A stretch of 64,000 bases of DNA from an uncultured Pelagibacteraceae bacterium. Lineage in GTDB: Bacteria; Pseudomonadota; Alphaproteobacteria; Pelagibacterales; Pelagibacteraceae. Numbering within the stretch: position 1 is the stretch's first letter; each line of letters begins with the position of its first letter. The notes beneath the pieces are model-generated. The model did not search any database. It was not told where the DNA came from and saw only the letters and a program-made list of their open reading frames with translations. Location: positions 79,501 to 143,500 of the forward strand of contig CACDGO010000002.1 in the NCBI GenBank assembly GCA_902552345.1, given 5' to 3'. Position numbers and translations under genes: made by a program. This document shows positions 43,197-51,630 of this stretch, piece after piece.

Positions 43197-43303
43197 AAAT
43201 ATTAGTATCAATTTGTATAATAATCTTCACTCTATCTGGATGTGGAAAGAAATCAGAACCAAAGTATCAAGGAAAATTTAATCATATACAAATAATTTTA
43301 TAA
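43193..43303 (+). CDS. Small LptM-like lipoprotein
   Basis: A 36-residue precursor with a short signal segment (KILVSICIIIFTL) and a lipobox LSGC, giving Cys17 as lipid attachment, then GKKSEPKYQ. Mature length is 20 residues. This is the place (between argH and lysA) and the CGKKGP-like start of LptM/YifL, which in E. coli assists assembly of the LPS transport protein LptD. AAGGAGG lies 4 bases before the ATG, inside the argH end, and is one of the strongest binding sites in the window. The assignment rests on location and lipobox. Confidence 0.8.
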   Translation: MKILVSICIIIFTLSGCGKKSEPKYQGKFNHIQIIL

Positions 43304-43307
43304 TCTT

Positions 43308-44537
43308 ATGCAAAATTTAAGATATGTAGGTAAAAATTTATTTCTGGAGCGAGTATCTATCCAGAACTTTTTAAAGAAAAATAAAACTCCTTTTTATATT
43401 TATTCTGAAAATCAAATAGTTTCTAATTATTTAAATTTTGTAAAAACATTTAAAAAAACTAATCCTTTAATATGTTTTGCTGCAAAATCTAATAGCAATA
43501 CAAATATTTTAAGAATTTTAAGTAAACTTGGTGCTGGAGCTGATGTTGTGTCTGGCGGAGAACTATTAAAGGCCATTAAAGCAGGCATTAAACCAAAAAA
43601 AATCGTTTTTTCGGGAGTTGGTAAATCTGAGGACGAGTTAAAAATAGCAATTAATAAAAAAATTTTATTGATCAACTGTGAGTCTGAGAGTGAAGCTAAA
43701 TTAGTTAACAAATTAGCAAAAAATTTGAGAAAAAAAGTTTCCATTGGCTTTCGGTTAAATCCTAATGTCGATGCAAAAACACATAAAAATATATCTACTG
43801 GTAAAGCAGATAATAAATTTGGTTTATCAATAAAAAATTTTAAGTCTTTTCTAAGAGAGATAAATAAATTTAAAAATATCAAACTTGAGGCATTAAGTGT
43901 TCATATAGGGAGTCAAATTTTAAATGATGGTCCCTTTAAAAAGACACTTAATGTAATGAACAAATTAATCAAGGAACTAAAATTAAATTTAAAGTATGTC
44001 GATTTGGGTGGAGGTTTTGGAATTAATTATAATGATAATGAAAAACCAATAAATTTAAATAATTACGCAAAATTAGTTAATAATTTTGCAAAAAAACTTA
44101 AATGTAAAATTATTTTTGAACCTGGTAGATCCATTATTGGAAACACAGGCTTACTTGTAAGTAAAGTTCAATTTATAAAAAAAGGGCTCAATAAAAACTT
44201 TATAATATTAGATGCAGGTATGAATGATTTTATGCGTCCAGCTTTATATGACGCATTTCATAAGATTATTCCTATAACTAAAAATTCATCCAAAATGAAA
44301 AGTGCAATAGAATTTGTAGGTCCAATTTGTGAAAGCACTTGTAAATTTGGAGTTTACAAAAAATATCAAAAATTAATTGAGAATGACTTTGTAGCAATTA
44401 CAAATGTTGGTGCATACGGCTCCTCACTGTCATCAAACTATAATACGAGACCTTTAATCGCTGAAATTTTAATCAATAAAAATAAATTTAAATATATAAG
44501 AAAAAAACAAAATTTACTTAAATTGATAAATTCTTAA
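43308..44537 (+). CDS. lysA: Diaminopimelate decarboxylase
   Basis: A 409-residue PLP enzyme that makes lysine from meso-diaminopimelate. The PLP Lys lies in LICFAAKSNSNTNIL, GAGADVVSGGEL is the conserved loop, the HIGSQI motif is ALSVHIGSQI and the second signature GPICESTCKFG carries the active-site Cys. Lysine synthesis and cell-wall diaminopimelate meet here. The TAA overlaps the plsC ATG by one base. Confidence 0.96.
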   Translation: MQNLRYVGKNLFLERVSIQNFLKKNKTPFYIYSENQIVSNYLNFVKTFKKTNPLICFAAKSNSNTNILRILSKLGAGADVVSGGELLKAIKAGIKPKKIVFSGVGKSEDELKIAINKKILLINCESESEAKLVNKLAKNLRKKVSIGFRLNPNVDAKTHKNISTGKADNKFGLSIKNFKSFLREINKFKNIKLEALSVHIGSQILNDGPFKKTLNVMNKLIKELKLNLKYVDLGGGFGINYNDNEKPINLNNYAKLVNNFAKKLKCKIIFEPGRSIIGNTGLLVSKVQFIKKGLNKNFIILDAGMNDFMRPALYDAFHKIIPITKNSSKMKSAIEFVGPICESTCKFGVYKKYQKLIENDFVAITNVGAYGSSLSSNYNTRPLIAEILINKNKFKYIRKKQNLLKLINS

Positions 44538-45244
44538 TGCAATTTATTAAATCTTTAATTTTTAATATCTTTCTTTATTTTGGACTTATTTTTATTTTCA
44601 TATTAGCAATACCAACATTAATTCTTCCTAATAAAGTTACAATTTTTTTTGGAAGGTTATCAGCGAAATACATTGTTTTAATTTTAAAACTTGTAATGAA
44701 TACTAAAGTAATTTTTCACGGAGAAGAAAACTTAAAAAAAGTTGATAATTTTTTTGTCGCTTCTGCTCATCAATCAATGTTTGAAACTTTTGCATTACAA
44801 ATTCCGCTTGATGGTCCAATTTTTATTTTAAAAAAAGAACTTTTGAATATACCTTTATTTGGTTGGTATTTAAGAAAAATTGGTTCTGTAGCAATAATAA
44901 GAGAGACTACTACTAAAGAAAATTTAAATTTTTTTGACAAAATAAAAGAAAGATTAGAAAAAAATAAAAGACCACTATTGATATTTCCTCAAGGTACACG
45001 GGTAAAATTAGATGAACAGCCTCCATTTAAAAAAGGAGTAGGACGAATATATAAAGCATTGAATTTACCTTGTATTCCTGTCGCGTTAAATACAGGAAAA
45101 GTCTGGCCTAAAAATAGTTTTATGAAATTCTCAGGAGATATTCATATTTCATTTCTAGATCCTATTATGCCTGGTAAAGAAAATGATGAATTTACTAAAG
45201 AACTTGAAAATAAGATTTATACTGAAATAAAAAAATATTATTAA
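44537..45244 (+). CDS. plsC: 1-acyl-sn-glycerol-3-phosphate acyltransferase
   Basis: A 235-residue membrane-bound acyltransferase of phospholipid synthesis. A hydrophobic N-terminus (about 5-30) precedes the catalytic motif ASAHQSMFETFA, which is the HX4D/E-like block (His with Glu after four residues), and the glycerol-phosphate motif FPQGTRVK. The gene ends directly against the convergent tyrA without spacer. Confidence 0.92.
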   Translation: MQFIKSLIFNIFLYFGLIFIFILAIPTLILPNKVTIFFGRLSAKYIVLILKLVMNTKVIFHGEENLKKVDNFFVASAHQSMFETFALQIPLDGPIFILKKELLNIPLFGWYLRKIGSVAIIRETTTKENLNFFDKIKERLEKNKRPLLIFPQGTRVKLDEQPPFKKGVGRIYKALNLPCIPVALNTGKVWPKNSFMKFSGDIHISFLDPIMPGKENDEFTKELENKIYTEIKKYY

Positions 45245-46141
45245 TTATTTTCTTCCAAAGTCTGGTTTTTCAGTATCCTGTCCAGCTTCAATAATTTCTT
45301 TTCTTACTTTTTTAGTTGATGAAAATATTTCTAGAAGCTTTTTACTGTCTTTATTTTTAATTGCACTTTTAATATCATCAAGATTTTTTGAATAGTTATC
45401 TAAAACTTTCAGTATATTTTCACTGTTATCAATAAAAATATCTTTCCACATCAAAGGATCTGAAGCAGCAATTCTAGTAAAATCTCGTAACCCTCCAGCA
45501 CTATATTGAATGACGTCACTTTTAAATTTGTCCTCATTATTAATTGCGGTTCTAACAATGCTGTATGCAGCTGCATGTGGAAGATGACTTGTTAAAGACA
45601 AAACATAATCATGGTCTTCAAATGACATGATTTTAACTTTACTTCCTAGTTTTGACCAAAATATTTTTAAGTTTTCTATCTTATCTTTAGCAACTTTATT
45701 ATCAGCTGAGAGAATGCACCATCTATTTTTAAATAAGCTTGAAAATCCTGCAGCAGGACCACTGTACTCAGTTCCAGCTATTGGATGTGAAGCTATCCAA
45801 CTGATATTTTTAAAACCTAAATTGTTTACAATTTTGTTCACTTCTTTTTTAGCTGATCCAGTGTCAGTAAGAATAGAGCCTTCTTTTAAAGATGATTTTA
45901 TTGAAAGCAAAATTTCTTTATAACTACTTAATGGCGCAGAAATTATTATCAGATCTGCATCTTTTGTAGTCTCAGACAGATTAGAGCAAATATCAACTGT
46001 AAAATTTTTTTTTAAATATTCTGTGGCTTTATTTGATTTATCGTAAACACTTATTTTTGTAGCTAATTTTTTTTCTAGAGTTACTCTCAGAATTGAAGAG
46101 CCAATCAATCCACATCCTATTATACTTATTTTACCGAACAT
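45245..46141 (-). CDS. tyrA: Prephenate/arogenate dehydrogenase
   Basis: A 298-residue NAD(P)-dependent dehydrogenase of tyrosine synthesis. The Rossmann motif GKISIIGCGLIGSSIL opens the protein, SHPIAGTEYSGPAAG is the conserved His-containing loop and LPHAAAYS follows. No chorismate mutase or ACT domain is present. It overlaps hisC by 11 bases and is translated after it; the pair recalls the alphaproteobacterial hisC-tyrC order. Confidence 0.93.
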   Translation of the reverse strand: MFGKISIIGCGLIGSSILRVTLEKKLATKISVYDKSNKATEYLKKNFTVDICSNLSETTKDADLIIISAPLSSYKEILLSIKSSLKEGSILTDTGSAKKEVNKIVNNLGFKNISWIASHPIAGTEYSGPAAGFSSLFKNRWCILSADNKVAKDKIENLKIFWSKLGSKVKIMSFEDHDYVLSLTSHLPHAAAYSIVRTAINNEDKFKSDVIQYSAGGLRDFTRIAASDPLMWKDIFIDNSENILKVLDNYSKNLDDIKSAIKNKDSKKLLEIFSSTKKVRKEIIEAGQDTEKPDFGRK

Positions 46142-47216
46142 TTAAAATTTTTCTCATTTTTTTTATTAATGCAATATTCTCTGCTGTTGTCCCTATAGTT
46201 ATTCTTAAAGAATTTTTTATTCCGTAAGCATCCATTCTACGAACGAGTATTCCTGATTTTGCAAGTAATCTAAAAACTTTTGCAGAGTTTATTTTGACTT
46301 TATCGAATTTTACCAATAAGAAATTAGTAAAACTTTTATTTGTCTCTATTCTCATTTTTTTGAACTCAGAAAACATTTTTCTGCTCCATTTATTTACATG
46401 TTTAATTTCTTTATTTAACCATGAACTGTCTTTTACAGCAGCAGAAGCTGCAAACAAAGCTGGTCTACTTACATTGAAAGGTGGTTTTACCTTATTTAAT
46501 GCAGAAATAATTTCTTTTGACCCGTATCCCCATCCTACTCTTAGCCCTGCTAAACCATATATTTTTGAAAAGGTTCTTGTCATAACTACATTTTTAAAAT
46601 TTGCAAAAGTTTTTAAACCTGACGAATAATCTTTTTGTTTTACATACTCAAAATATGCATCATCTACCACTAATAGAATATTGCTTCTCAATTTTTTTCT
46701 TAAAAAGAATAACTCTTTTTTTGAAATATATGTTCCAGTTGGGTTATTTGGGTTAGCTAAAAAAACTATTTTGGTTTTCCTTGTAACCTTTTTTAGAATA
46801 TCTTTAGCAGAAGCAGTAAAATTATCTTCCTTTGAATAAATAACTTTTGCACCGTTCATCCTGCTGTAAATTCTATAAATTATAAAACTAAACTTAGGAA
46901 CTATAACTTCGTCTCCTTTTTTTAAAAAAGATTTACATATAAGTTCAAAAATTTGATCAGAACCCGATCCTAAGATTACTCTATTTTTATCAATCTTAAA
47001 TTTGTTAGCTAAAGTTTTTCTTAAAAAAGTTCCATCAGAGTCAGGGTATCTTGCAAAGTTTTTTGAAACTTCTAAGTATTTTTTTCTTGCTTTCGGGCTG
47101 GGACCAAGAGCAGACTCATTAGCAGATAATTTAATCTTTGCTAATTTGCTCTTGAATAAGCTCATTCCAGCAACATATTTCTCTGCAACAATGTTATTTG
47201 GTTTCGGAAATCTCAT
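46131..47216 (-). CDS. hisC: Histidinol-phosphate (or aromatic) aminotransferase
   Basis: A 361-residue class II aminotransferase. NPNNPTGTYISKKEL binds PLP phosphate, VVDDAYFEYV has the cofactor Asp, and the Schiff-base Lys lies in TRTFSKIYGLAGLRVGWG. Pairing with tyrA suggests that it also aminates aromatic precursors, as known for HisC homologues in this arrangement. Divergent from metX; the 122-base gap holds the metX promoter and riboswitch. Confidence 0.92.
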   Translation of the reverse strand: MRFPKPNNIVAEKYVAGMSLFKSKLAKIKLSANESALGPSPKARKKYLEVSKNFARYPDSDGTFLRKTLANKFKIDKNRVILGSGSDQIFELICKSFLKKGDEVIVPKFSFIIYRIYSRMNGAKVIYSKEDNFTASAKDILKKVTRKTKIVFLANPNNPTGTYISKKELFFLRKKLRSNILLVVDDAYFEYVKQKDYSSGLKTFANFKNVVMTRTFSKIYGLAGLRVGWGYGSKEIISALNKVKPPFNVSRPALFAASAAVKDSSWLNKEIKHVNKWSRKMFSEFKKMRIETNKSFTNFLLVKFDKVKINSAKVFRLLAKSGILVRRMDAYGIKNSLRITIGTTAENIALIKKMRKILNVR

Positions 47217-47276
47217 TTAATTAATGTATTATCTAAATTGTTTAAGTTTTTCTATAGCTCTTTATCGTATATAAAA

Positions 47277-47305
47277 TTGACAAGTTTGTGATGATTTAGT
47301 AAACA
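47277..47305 (+). promoter_or_regulatory. metX promoter
   Basis: TTGACA (47277-47282) has the exact -35 consensus; 17 bases later TAAACA (47300-47305) is a plausible though weak -10. The transcript would start near 47311, the first base of the riboswitch helix. Confidence 0.6.
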
Positions 47306-47310
47306 TTATT

Positions 47311-47362
47311 TGCGCTGATTTAACCATATTGCAAGCGCATGATAAATGTAGCTAAAAAGGGG
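47311..47362 (+). ncRNA. SAM-II riboswitch aptamer upstream of metX
   Basis: The RNA starts with stem TGCGCT (47311-47316) paired with AGCGCA (47334-47339), the loop has GATTTAACCATATTGCA, and the tail TGATAAATGTAGCTAAAAAGG follows. Stem, loop and tail agree closely with the SAM-II (metA/metX) pseudoknot known from alphaproteobacteria and Sargasso Sea DNA, recognised from memory. It senses S-adenosylmethionine and should turn off metX when SAM is abundant. The tail also contains AGCTAAA (47350-47356), complementary to TTTAGCT (47371-47377) inside the terminator, which gives a possible antiterminator. Confidence 0.93.
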
Positions 47363-47364
47363 AT

Positions 47365-47390
47365 GCCCAGTTTAGCTGGGCTTTTTTTTT
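47365..47390 (+). terminator. Intrinsic terminator (riboswitch expression platform) before metX
   Basis: GCCCAG (47365-47370), loop TTTAG, CTGGGC (47376-47381), then nine T (47382-47390). The metX start ATG at 47393 follows only two bases after the T run. Its 5' half can alternatively pair with the aptamer tail. Confidence 0.85.
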
Positions 47391-47392
47391 GG

Positions 47393-48532
47393 ATGAATAT
47401 AAAACTTGAGAATACAAAGAAATTAGAAGTTGCTAAACCGCTTAAACTAGACTGTGGAAAAATTATAAAAGATTTTCCTCTCGCTTACGAGACTTATGGA
47501 AAATTGAACGATAACAAAGACAACGCAATACTTGTATTTCATGCATTGACTGGAGATCAGTTCGTAACTGGAACTAATCCTATTACTAATAAAGAAGGTT
47601 GGTGGATAACTGCAGTAGGTCCTGGTAAAGCAATAGATACAAATAAATATTTTGTAATATGTGCTAATGTAATTGGGGGTTGTATGGGGTCATTAGGACC
47701 TAGAAATATAAATCCAGATACAAAAAAACCTTATGGTTTAGATTTTCCAGTAATAACAATTAAAGATATGGTTAGAGCTCAAGAAACTTTGCTTGAACAT
47801 CTAGGTATAAAGAAGCTTTTATGTGCGACTGGTGGTTCGATGGGAGGAATGCAGCTTTTACAATTTTGTGCAACTTTTCCGGATAAAACTTTTTCAGCAA
47901 TACCGATAGCTTGTAGTTCAAGTCATAGTGCACAAAATATTGCTCTAAACGAATTAGCACGTCAAGCAATTATGGCTGATCCAGTATGGGATAATGGAAA
48001 GTATGTTCTAAAAGATCTTCAGCCAAAAAATGGCTTAGCTGTAGCAAGGATGGTTGGTCACATAAGCTACTTATCAGAAAAGGGTATGCAGGAAAAATTT
48101 GGAAGAAAATTACAAGAGAAAGCAGATTATGAGTTCAGTTTTAATGCTGATTTTCAAGTTGAGAGCTATTTAAGACATCAAGGTTATGCCTTTGTAGAAA
48201 GATTTGATGCTAACTCAGTGTTATATATTACTAGAGCAATGGATTATTTTGATCTTTCAAAACAGTTTAACGGAGGATTGGTAGAGGCTTTTAAAAATCA
48301 AAAAACAAAATTCTTAATTATTTCATTTTCTTCTGATTGGCTTTACACAACTAAAGATAATAAGGATATAGTTATAGCATTAAATGCTTCAGGAGCAGAC
48401 GTGTCTTATTCTGAGATTATTACTGATAAAGGTCATGACTCTTTTTTGTTGAATGAACCTCAATTTTTAAAAACACTTAAAGGTTTTATCGACTCAATGC
48501 ATGAAAAATTCAAAAATGAAAAAAGAATTTAA
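47393..48532 (+). CDS. metX: Homoserine O-acetyltransferase
   Basis: A 379-residue alpha/beta hydrolase that acetylates (or succinylates) homoserine on the way to methionine. FHALTGDQFVTG, the nucleophile elbow TGGSMGGMQLLQ and the late His in DKGHDSFLL are all present. The frame is open upstream into the riboswitch and contains ATGs at 47339 and 47363, but those lie in the structured RNA; the domain starts at the ATG at 47393. The acyl preference (acetyl or succinyl) cannot be settled by eye. metW overlaps the end by 32 bases. Confidence 0.94.
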   Translation: MNIKLENTKKLEVAKPLKLDCGKIIKDFPLAYETYGKLNDNKDNAILVFHALTGDQFVTGTNPITNKEGWWITAVGPGKAIDTNKYFVICANVIGGCMGSLGPRNINPDTKKPYGLDFPVITIKDMVRAQETLLEHLGIKKLLCATGGSMGGMQLLQFCATFPDKTFSAIPIACSSSHSAQNIALNELARQAIMADPVWDNGKYVLKDLQPKNGLAVARMVGHISYLSEKGMQEKFGRKLQEKADYEFSFNADFQVESYLRHQGYAFVERFDANSVLYITRAMDYFDLSKQFNGGLVEAFKNQKTKFLIISFSSDWLYTTKDNKDIVIALNASGADVSYSEIITDKGHDSFLLNEPQFLKTLKGFIDSMHEKFKNEKRI

Positions 48533-49109
48533 AGTAATAGCAGATTTATTGCCTAATAACATAAGAGTACTTGATGTAGGCTGTGGTGATGGATCTTTAA
48601 TGAATCTTCTTAAAAAAGAGAAAAATGTAGAAGTGCGCGGACTAGAGCTTAGTCAAGAAAACGTTCAAGAATGTATTCATAAAGGGCTACCTGTTATACA
48701 AGGTAACGCAGAAACTGAATTGCATCAATTTCCTAATAAATCATTTGACTACGTAGTCCTGAGTCAGACCCTTCAAGCTTTTTATGAGCCTGAAAAAGTT
48801 TTAAGAAATCTTTTGAGAATTGGAAAATCAGTAGTTATTTCAATTCCTAACTTTGGATACTGGAAAGTAAGAACTAAACTTTTATTTTTTGGTAAGATGC
48901 CAGTTACAAAAACATTACCAAATACATGGTATAATACCCCTAATTTACATATGTGTACAATAAAAGATTTATTCAATTATTGTGATGAAAAAAAAATTAA
49001 TATTAAAAAGGTCGTTGGTGTTAATGAAGATAAAACTTCATTAATAAAGAAGAGTAACCTCGAAATCAAAAATCTTTTTTCAAAAGTCGGTATTTTTTTA
49101 ATAAGTTAA
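48501..49109 (+). CDS. metW: Methionine biosynthesis protein MetW
   Basis: A 202-residue Rossmann-fold methyltransferase-like protein that accompanies MetX and is known to be required for homoserine acylation in several bacteria. The glycine-rich motif RVLDVGCGDGSLM, LELSQENVQECIHKG, and the family block SFDYVVLSQTLQAFYEPEKVL, SIPNFGYWKVR and LPNTWYNTPNLHMCTIKDL are clear. Its start lies inside metX; an ATG at 48516 is an alternative. Confidence 0.94.
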   Translation: MKNSKMKKEFKVIADLLPNNIRVLDVGCGDGSLMNLLKKEKNVEVRGLELSQENVQECIHKGLPVIQGNAETELHQFPNKSFDYVVLSQTLQAFYEPEKVLRNLLRIGKSVVISIPNFGYWKVRTKLLFFGKMPVTKTLPNTWYNTPNLHMCTIKDLFNYCDEKKINIKKVVGVNEDKTSLIKKSNLEIKNLFSKVGIFLIS

Positions 49110-49110
49110 A

Positions 49111-49869
49111 ATGATAATAGAAATTATTCCATGTCTGAGTGATAATTATAGTTATTTAATTTACGAAAAAAAATCTAATACTGTTTCAATAGTAGACCCT
49201 GCTGAATTTGAGGCTTGTGATAAAGTAATTAACAAATACAAAAAGCTTGATTTTATTCTAAATACTCATCATCATGTTGATCACGTTGGAGCAAACTTAG
49301 AGCTTAAAAAAAAATATAGATCTAAGATTTTAGGTTCAGACTCAGATAAAGATCGTATTCCAGGAATAGATATATTGCTTAAGGAAAATCAAAAACAAAA
49401 AATTGGAAATTTGGAATTTGAGGTAATTTTTGTTCCTGGTCATACTAAAGGCCACATTGCTTTTTTTTTTAGTAAGGAAAAAGTTGCATTTACAGGAGAT
49501 ACATTGTTTTCATTAGGATGTGGTAGAATTTTTGAGGGCACTCATAAAGAAATGTTAAAATCTCTGAATAAAATTAAAAATCTTCCGCCTGATACTAAAA
49601 TCTATTGTGGACATGAGTACACAAAATCAAATTTAAATTTCTGTTTAGCTTACGATCGTAATAACACCTTTTTAAAAGAAAGAGAAATCGATGTTCTTAA
49701 AAAATTAAGATATAATCAACCAACTATACCAACTACTTTAGGTCAAGAAATTGAAACAAACATTTTCTTAAGATGTAATGACCCTGAAATTAAGTATGCT
49801 TTAGACCTTAATGATTCATCTGAAGTTGAGGTTTTTTCAAAATTACGAGATTTAAAGGATACTTTTTAA
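49111..49869 (+). CDS. gloB: Hydroxyacylglutathione hydrolase (glyoxalase II)
   Basis: A 252-residue metallo-beta-lactamase-fold enzyme that hydrolyses S-lactoylglutathione. The zinc motif NTHHHVDHVGAN (THxHxDH) is near residue 55, GHTKGHIAFFF and FTGDTLFSLGCGRIFEGT continue the metal site, and YCGHEYTKSN and FLRCNDPEIK are the glutathione-side signatures. It begins one base after metW, so it is likely in the metX operon. Confidence 0.94.
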   Translation: MIIEIIPCLSDNYSYLIYEKKSNTVSIVDPAEFEACDKVINKYKKLDFILNTHHHVDHVGANLELKKKYRSKILGSDSDKDRIPGIDILLKENQKQKIGNLEFEVIFVPGHTKGHIAFFFSKEKVAFTGDTLFSLGCGRIFEGTHKEMLKSLNKIKNLPPDTKIYCGHEYTKSNLNFCLAYDRNNTFLKEREIDVLKKLRYNQPTIPTTLGQEIETNIFLRCNDPEIKYALDLNDSSEVEVFSKLRDLKDTF

Positions 49870-49880
49870 CTTCTATAATC

Positions 49881-49908
49881 TTGACTTGTTTACACTGCAG
49901 GCTATATT
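49881..49908 (+). promoter_or_regulatory. Promoter of the rplU operon
   Basis: TTGACT (49881-49886), 16-base spacer, TATATT (49903-49908). The start of transcription would be near 49915, giving a leader of about 20 bases to rplU. This is one of the better promoters in the window, as expected for ribosomal protein genes. Confidence 0.65.
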
Positions 49909-49935
49909 GCGTGGAAATTAAAATAAAGAGATTTT

Positions 49936-50343
49936 ATGTCATTTGCTATAATTGAAACAGGTGGAAAGCAGTACAAAGTATCTGCAAGTAAAATATTAGA
50001 AATTGAAAAGCTTAATGTTAAAGTTGGACAAACTATAAAATTTGACAATGTTTTGCTTTTAAACGATGACAAAAGTACAGAAGTTGGAAGTCCTAAAGTT
50101 GAGGGAGCTACGGTAGAAGCTAAACTTTTAGATAATGTTAAAGATCGAACAGTATTAGTTTTTCATAAAAGAAGAAGAAAGCACTCTAGGAAAAAGAACG
50201 GTCATAGACAACGTCACTCAAAAATACAAATTACAAAAATCTTAGCAAAAGATGGTAAAGTGATTGATGAGGCAAAAATATTAGAAAAAAAGAAACCTAT
50301 GAAAGGCGAGAAAAAAGTTGTAAAAAAGGATGTAAAGAAATAG
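49936..50343 (+). CDS. rplU: Ribosomal protein L21 (bL21)
   Basis: A 135-residue protein of the large ribosomal subunit. FAIIETGGKQYKVSASKILEIEKLN opens the protein, and HKRRRKHSRKKNGHRQRHSKIQITKI is the RNA-binding signature. A C-terminal Lys-rich extension of about 30 residues goes beyond the usual 103; such tails occur in alphaproteobacteria. The eight-base spacer to rpmA keeps the standard order. Confidence 0.97.
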   Translation: MSFAIIETGGKQYKVSASKILEIEKLNVKVGQTIKFDNVLLLNDDKSTEVGSPKVEGATVEAKLLDNVKDRTVLVFHKRRRKHSRKKNGHRQRHSKIQITKILAKDGKVIDEAKILEKKKPMKGEKKVVKKDVKK

Positions 50344-50351
50344 GAAATTAA

Positions 50352-50606
50352 ATGGCAACAAAAAAAGCAGGTGGATCATCGAAGAACGGCCGAGATAGTA
50401 AAGGTAGACGCCTTGGGGTCAAAAAATATGGTGATCAAATTGTAATACCTGGAAACATCATAGTAAGACAAAGAGGAACTAAAATTCATCCTGGTGATAA
50501 TGTAGGCATGGGTAAAGATCACTCAATTTTTTCTTTAATCAAAGGAAAAGTAAAATTTAAAAAATCAAAATTAAACAGAACTTTTGTTTCTGTAATTCCC
50601 AATTAA
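50352..50606 (+). CDS. rpmA: Ribosomal protein L27 (bL27)
   Basis: An 84-residue protein that reaches toward the peptidyl-transferase centre. It starts [28 protein letters not shown], the classical bL27 N-terminus, and has [22 protein letters not shown]. No extra N-terminal cleavage segment is present. Follows rplU and precedes obgE with a hairpin-forming spacer. Confidence 0.97.
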   Translation: MATKKAGGSSKNGRDSKGRRLGVKKYGDQIVIPGNIIVRQRGTKIHPGDNVGMGKDHSIFSLIKGKVKFKKSKLNRTFVSVIPN

Positions 50607-50610
50607 ATCT

Positions 50611-50636
50611 ATATAAATAACAAAAGTTATTTATAT
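50611..50636. repeat. Perfect 11-base inverted repeat between rpmA and obgE
   Basis: ATATAAATAAC (50611-50621), four-base loop AAAA, GTTATTTATAT (50626-50636). No T run follows, so it is not a standard terminator. It may be an mRNA processing or stability element that separates ribosomal protein expression from the GTPase gene. Confidence 0.55.
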
Positions 50637-50646
50637 TATAATAAGT

Positions 50647-51630
50647 ATGAAATTTTTAGATCAAGCAAAAATTTATATTAAAGCTGGAAATGGTGGATCA
50701 GGCTCTGCAAGTTTCAGAAGAGAAAAATTTGTAGAGTATGGTGGGCCAGATGGTGGTGATGGAGGAGATGGCGGATCTATAATTGTTCAATCTGATAGAA
50801 ATCTTAATACATTAATTGATTTCAGATATGCGCAGCATTTTAAAGCTCAACATGGAAAGCCTGGAAGTAAAAGAAATAAAACCGGAGCAAATGGTGAAGA
50901 TTTAATTTTAAAAGTTCCATTAGGAACTCAAATATATGAAGAAGATAATAATACTTTAATTTTTGATTTTACCAAAAATAAAGAAAAATATCTTGTAGCA
51001 TCGGGTGGTAAAGGTGGACTTGGAAATGTAAGATTTAAAAGCTCAACAAATAGAGCCCCAAGAAAAAAGACTAATGGAAAATTTGGAGAAGAATTTTGGA
51101 TTTGGCTTCAATTAAAAGTAATCGCTGATATTGGAATTATAGGTAAACCAAACGCTGGTAAATCTAGTTTGCTTGCAGCCTTAACAAGAGCAAAACCAAA
51201 AATAGCCAATTATCCTTTTACAACGATTAATCCAAACTTAGGAGTATCTTACCACGGAGGTAAAGAGATTACTCTAGCTGATATTCCAGGTTTAGTAGAA
51301 GGTGCGCATAAAGGTGTTGGTCTTGGAGATAAATTCCTAAGGCATATAGAGAGATGCAAGATCTTACTACACTTGATAGACTTAACAGAGGATAATTTGT
51401 TTAATTCTTACAAAAAAATTAAATTAGAACTTTCTAATTATGATAAAAATTTAACAAAAAAGAAAGAAATTATTTTTTTAAACAAGTCAGATTTATTAGA
51501 GGTTAACGAGATAAATGAAAAATTAAAAGATTTCAAAAAAAAAATTAAGACTAAATATGAAATTATCTCTATTTATTCAAATAAGGATATCCAAAAAATA
51601 AAAAAATTATTGATTAAATATGTTAATTAA
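50647..51630 (+). CDS. obgE: Obg-family GTPase
   Basis: A 327-residue GTPase (Obg/CgtA) for ribosome assembly. The N-terminal Obg fold MKFLDQAKIYIKAGNGGSGSASFRREKF and the Gly-rich GGPDGGDGGDGG are complete. The G domain has GKPNAGKSSLLAAL (G1), DIPGLVEGAHKGVGLG (G3) and LNKSD (G4). The C-terminal OCT domain of longer Obg proteins is absent, so it is the short form common in alphaproteobacteria. proB overlaps the end by 11 bases. Confidence 0.95.
   Translation: MKFLDQAKIYIKAGNGGSGSASFRREKFVEYGGPDGGDGGDGGSIIVQSDRNLNTLIDFRYAQHFKAQHGKPGSKRNKTGANGEDLILKVPLGTQIYEEDNNTLIFDFTKNKEKYLVASGGKGGLGNVRFKSSTNRAPRKKTNGKFGEEFWIWLQLKVIADIGIIGKPNAGKSSLLAALTRAKPKIANYPFTTINPNLGVSYHGGKEITLADIPGLVEGAHKGVGLGDKFLRHIERCKILLHLIDLTEDNLFNSYKKIKLELSNYDKNLTKKKEIIFLNKSDLLEVNEINEKLKDFKKKIKTKYEIISIYSNKDIQKIKKLLIKYVN

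Noticed and set aside
43427-43882. 151-codon open frame on the minus strand inside lysA
   Set aside because: Complete overlap with lysA, whose PLP motifs are intact; the antisense translation is a Phe/Leu-rich shadow.
47339-47392. Upstream start codons for metX (47339 and 47363)
   Set aside because: They lie inside the SAM-II aptamer and terminator; the extra residues are only the translated riboswitch and no homologous N-terminus.
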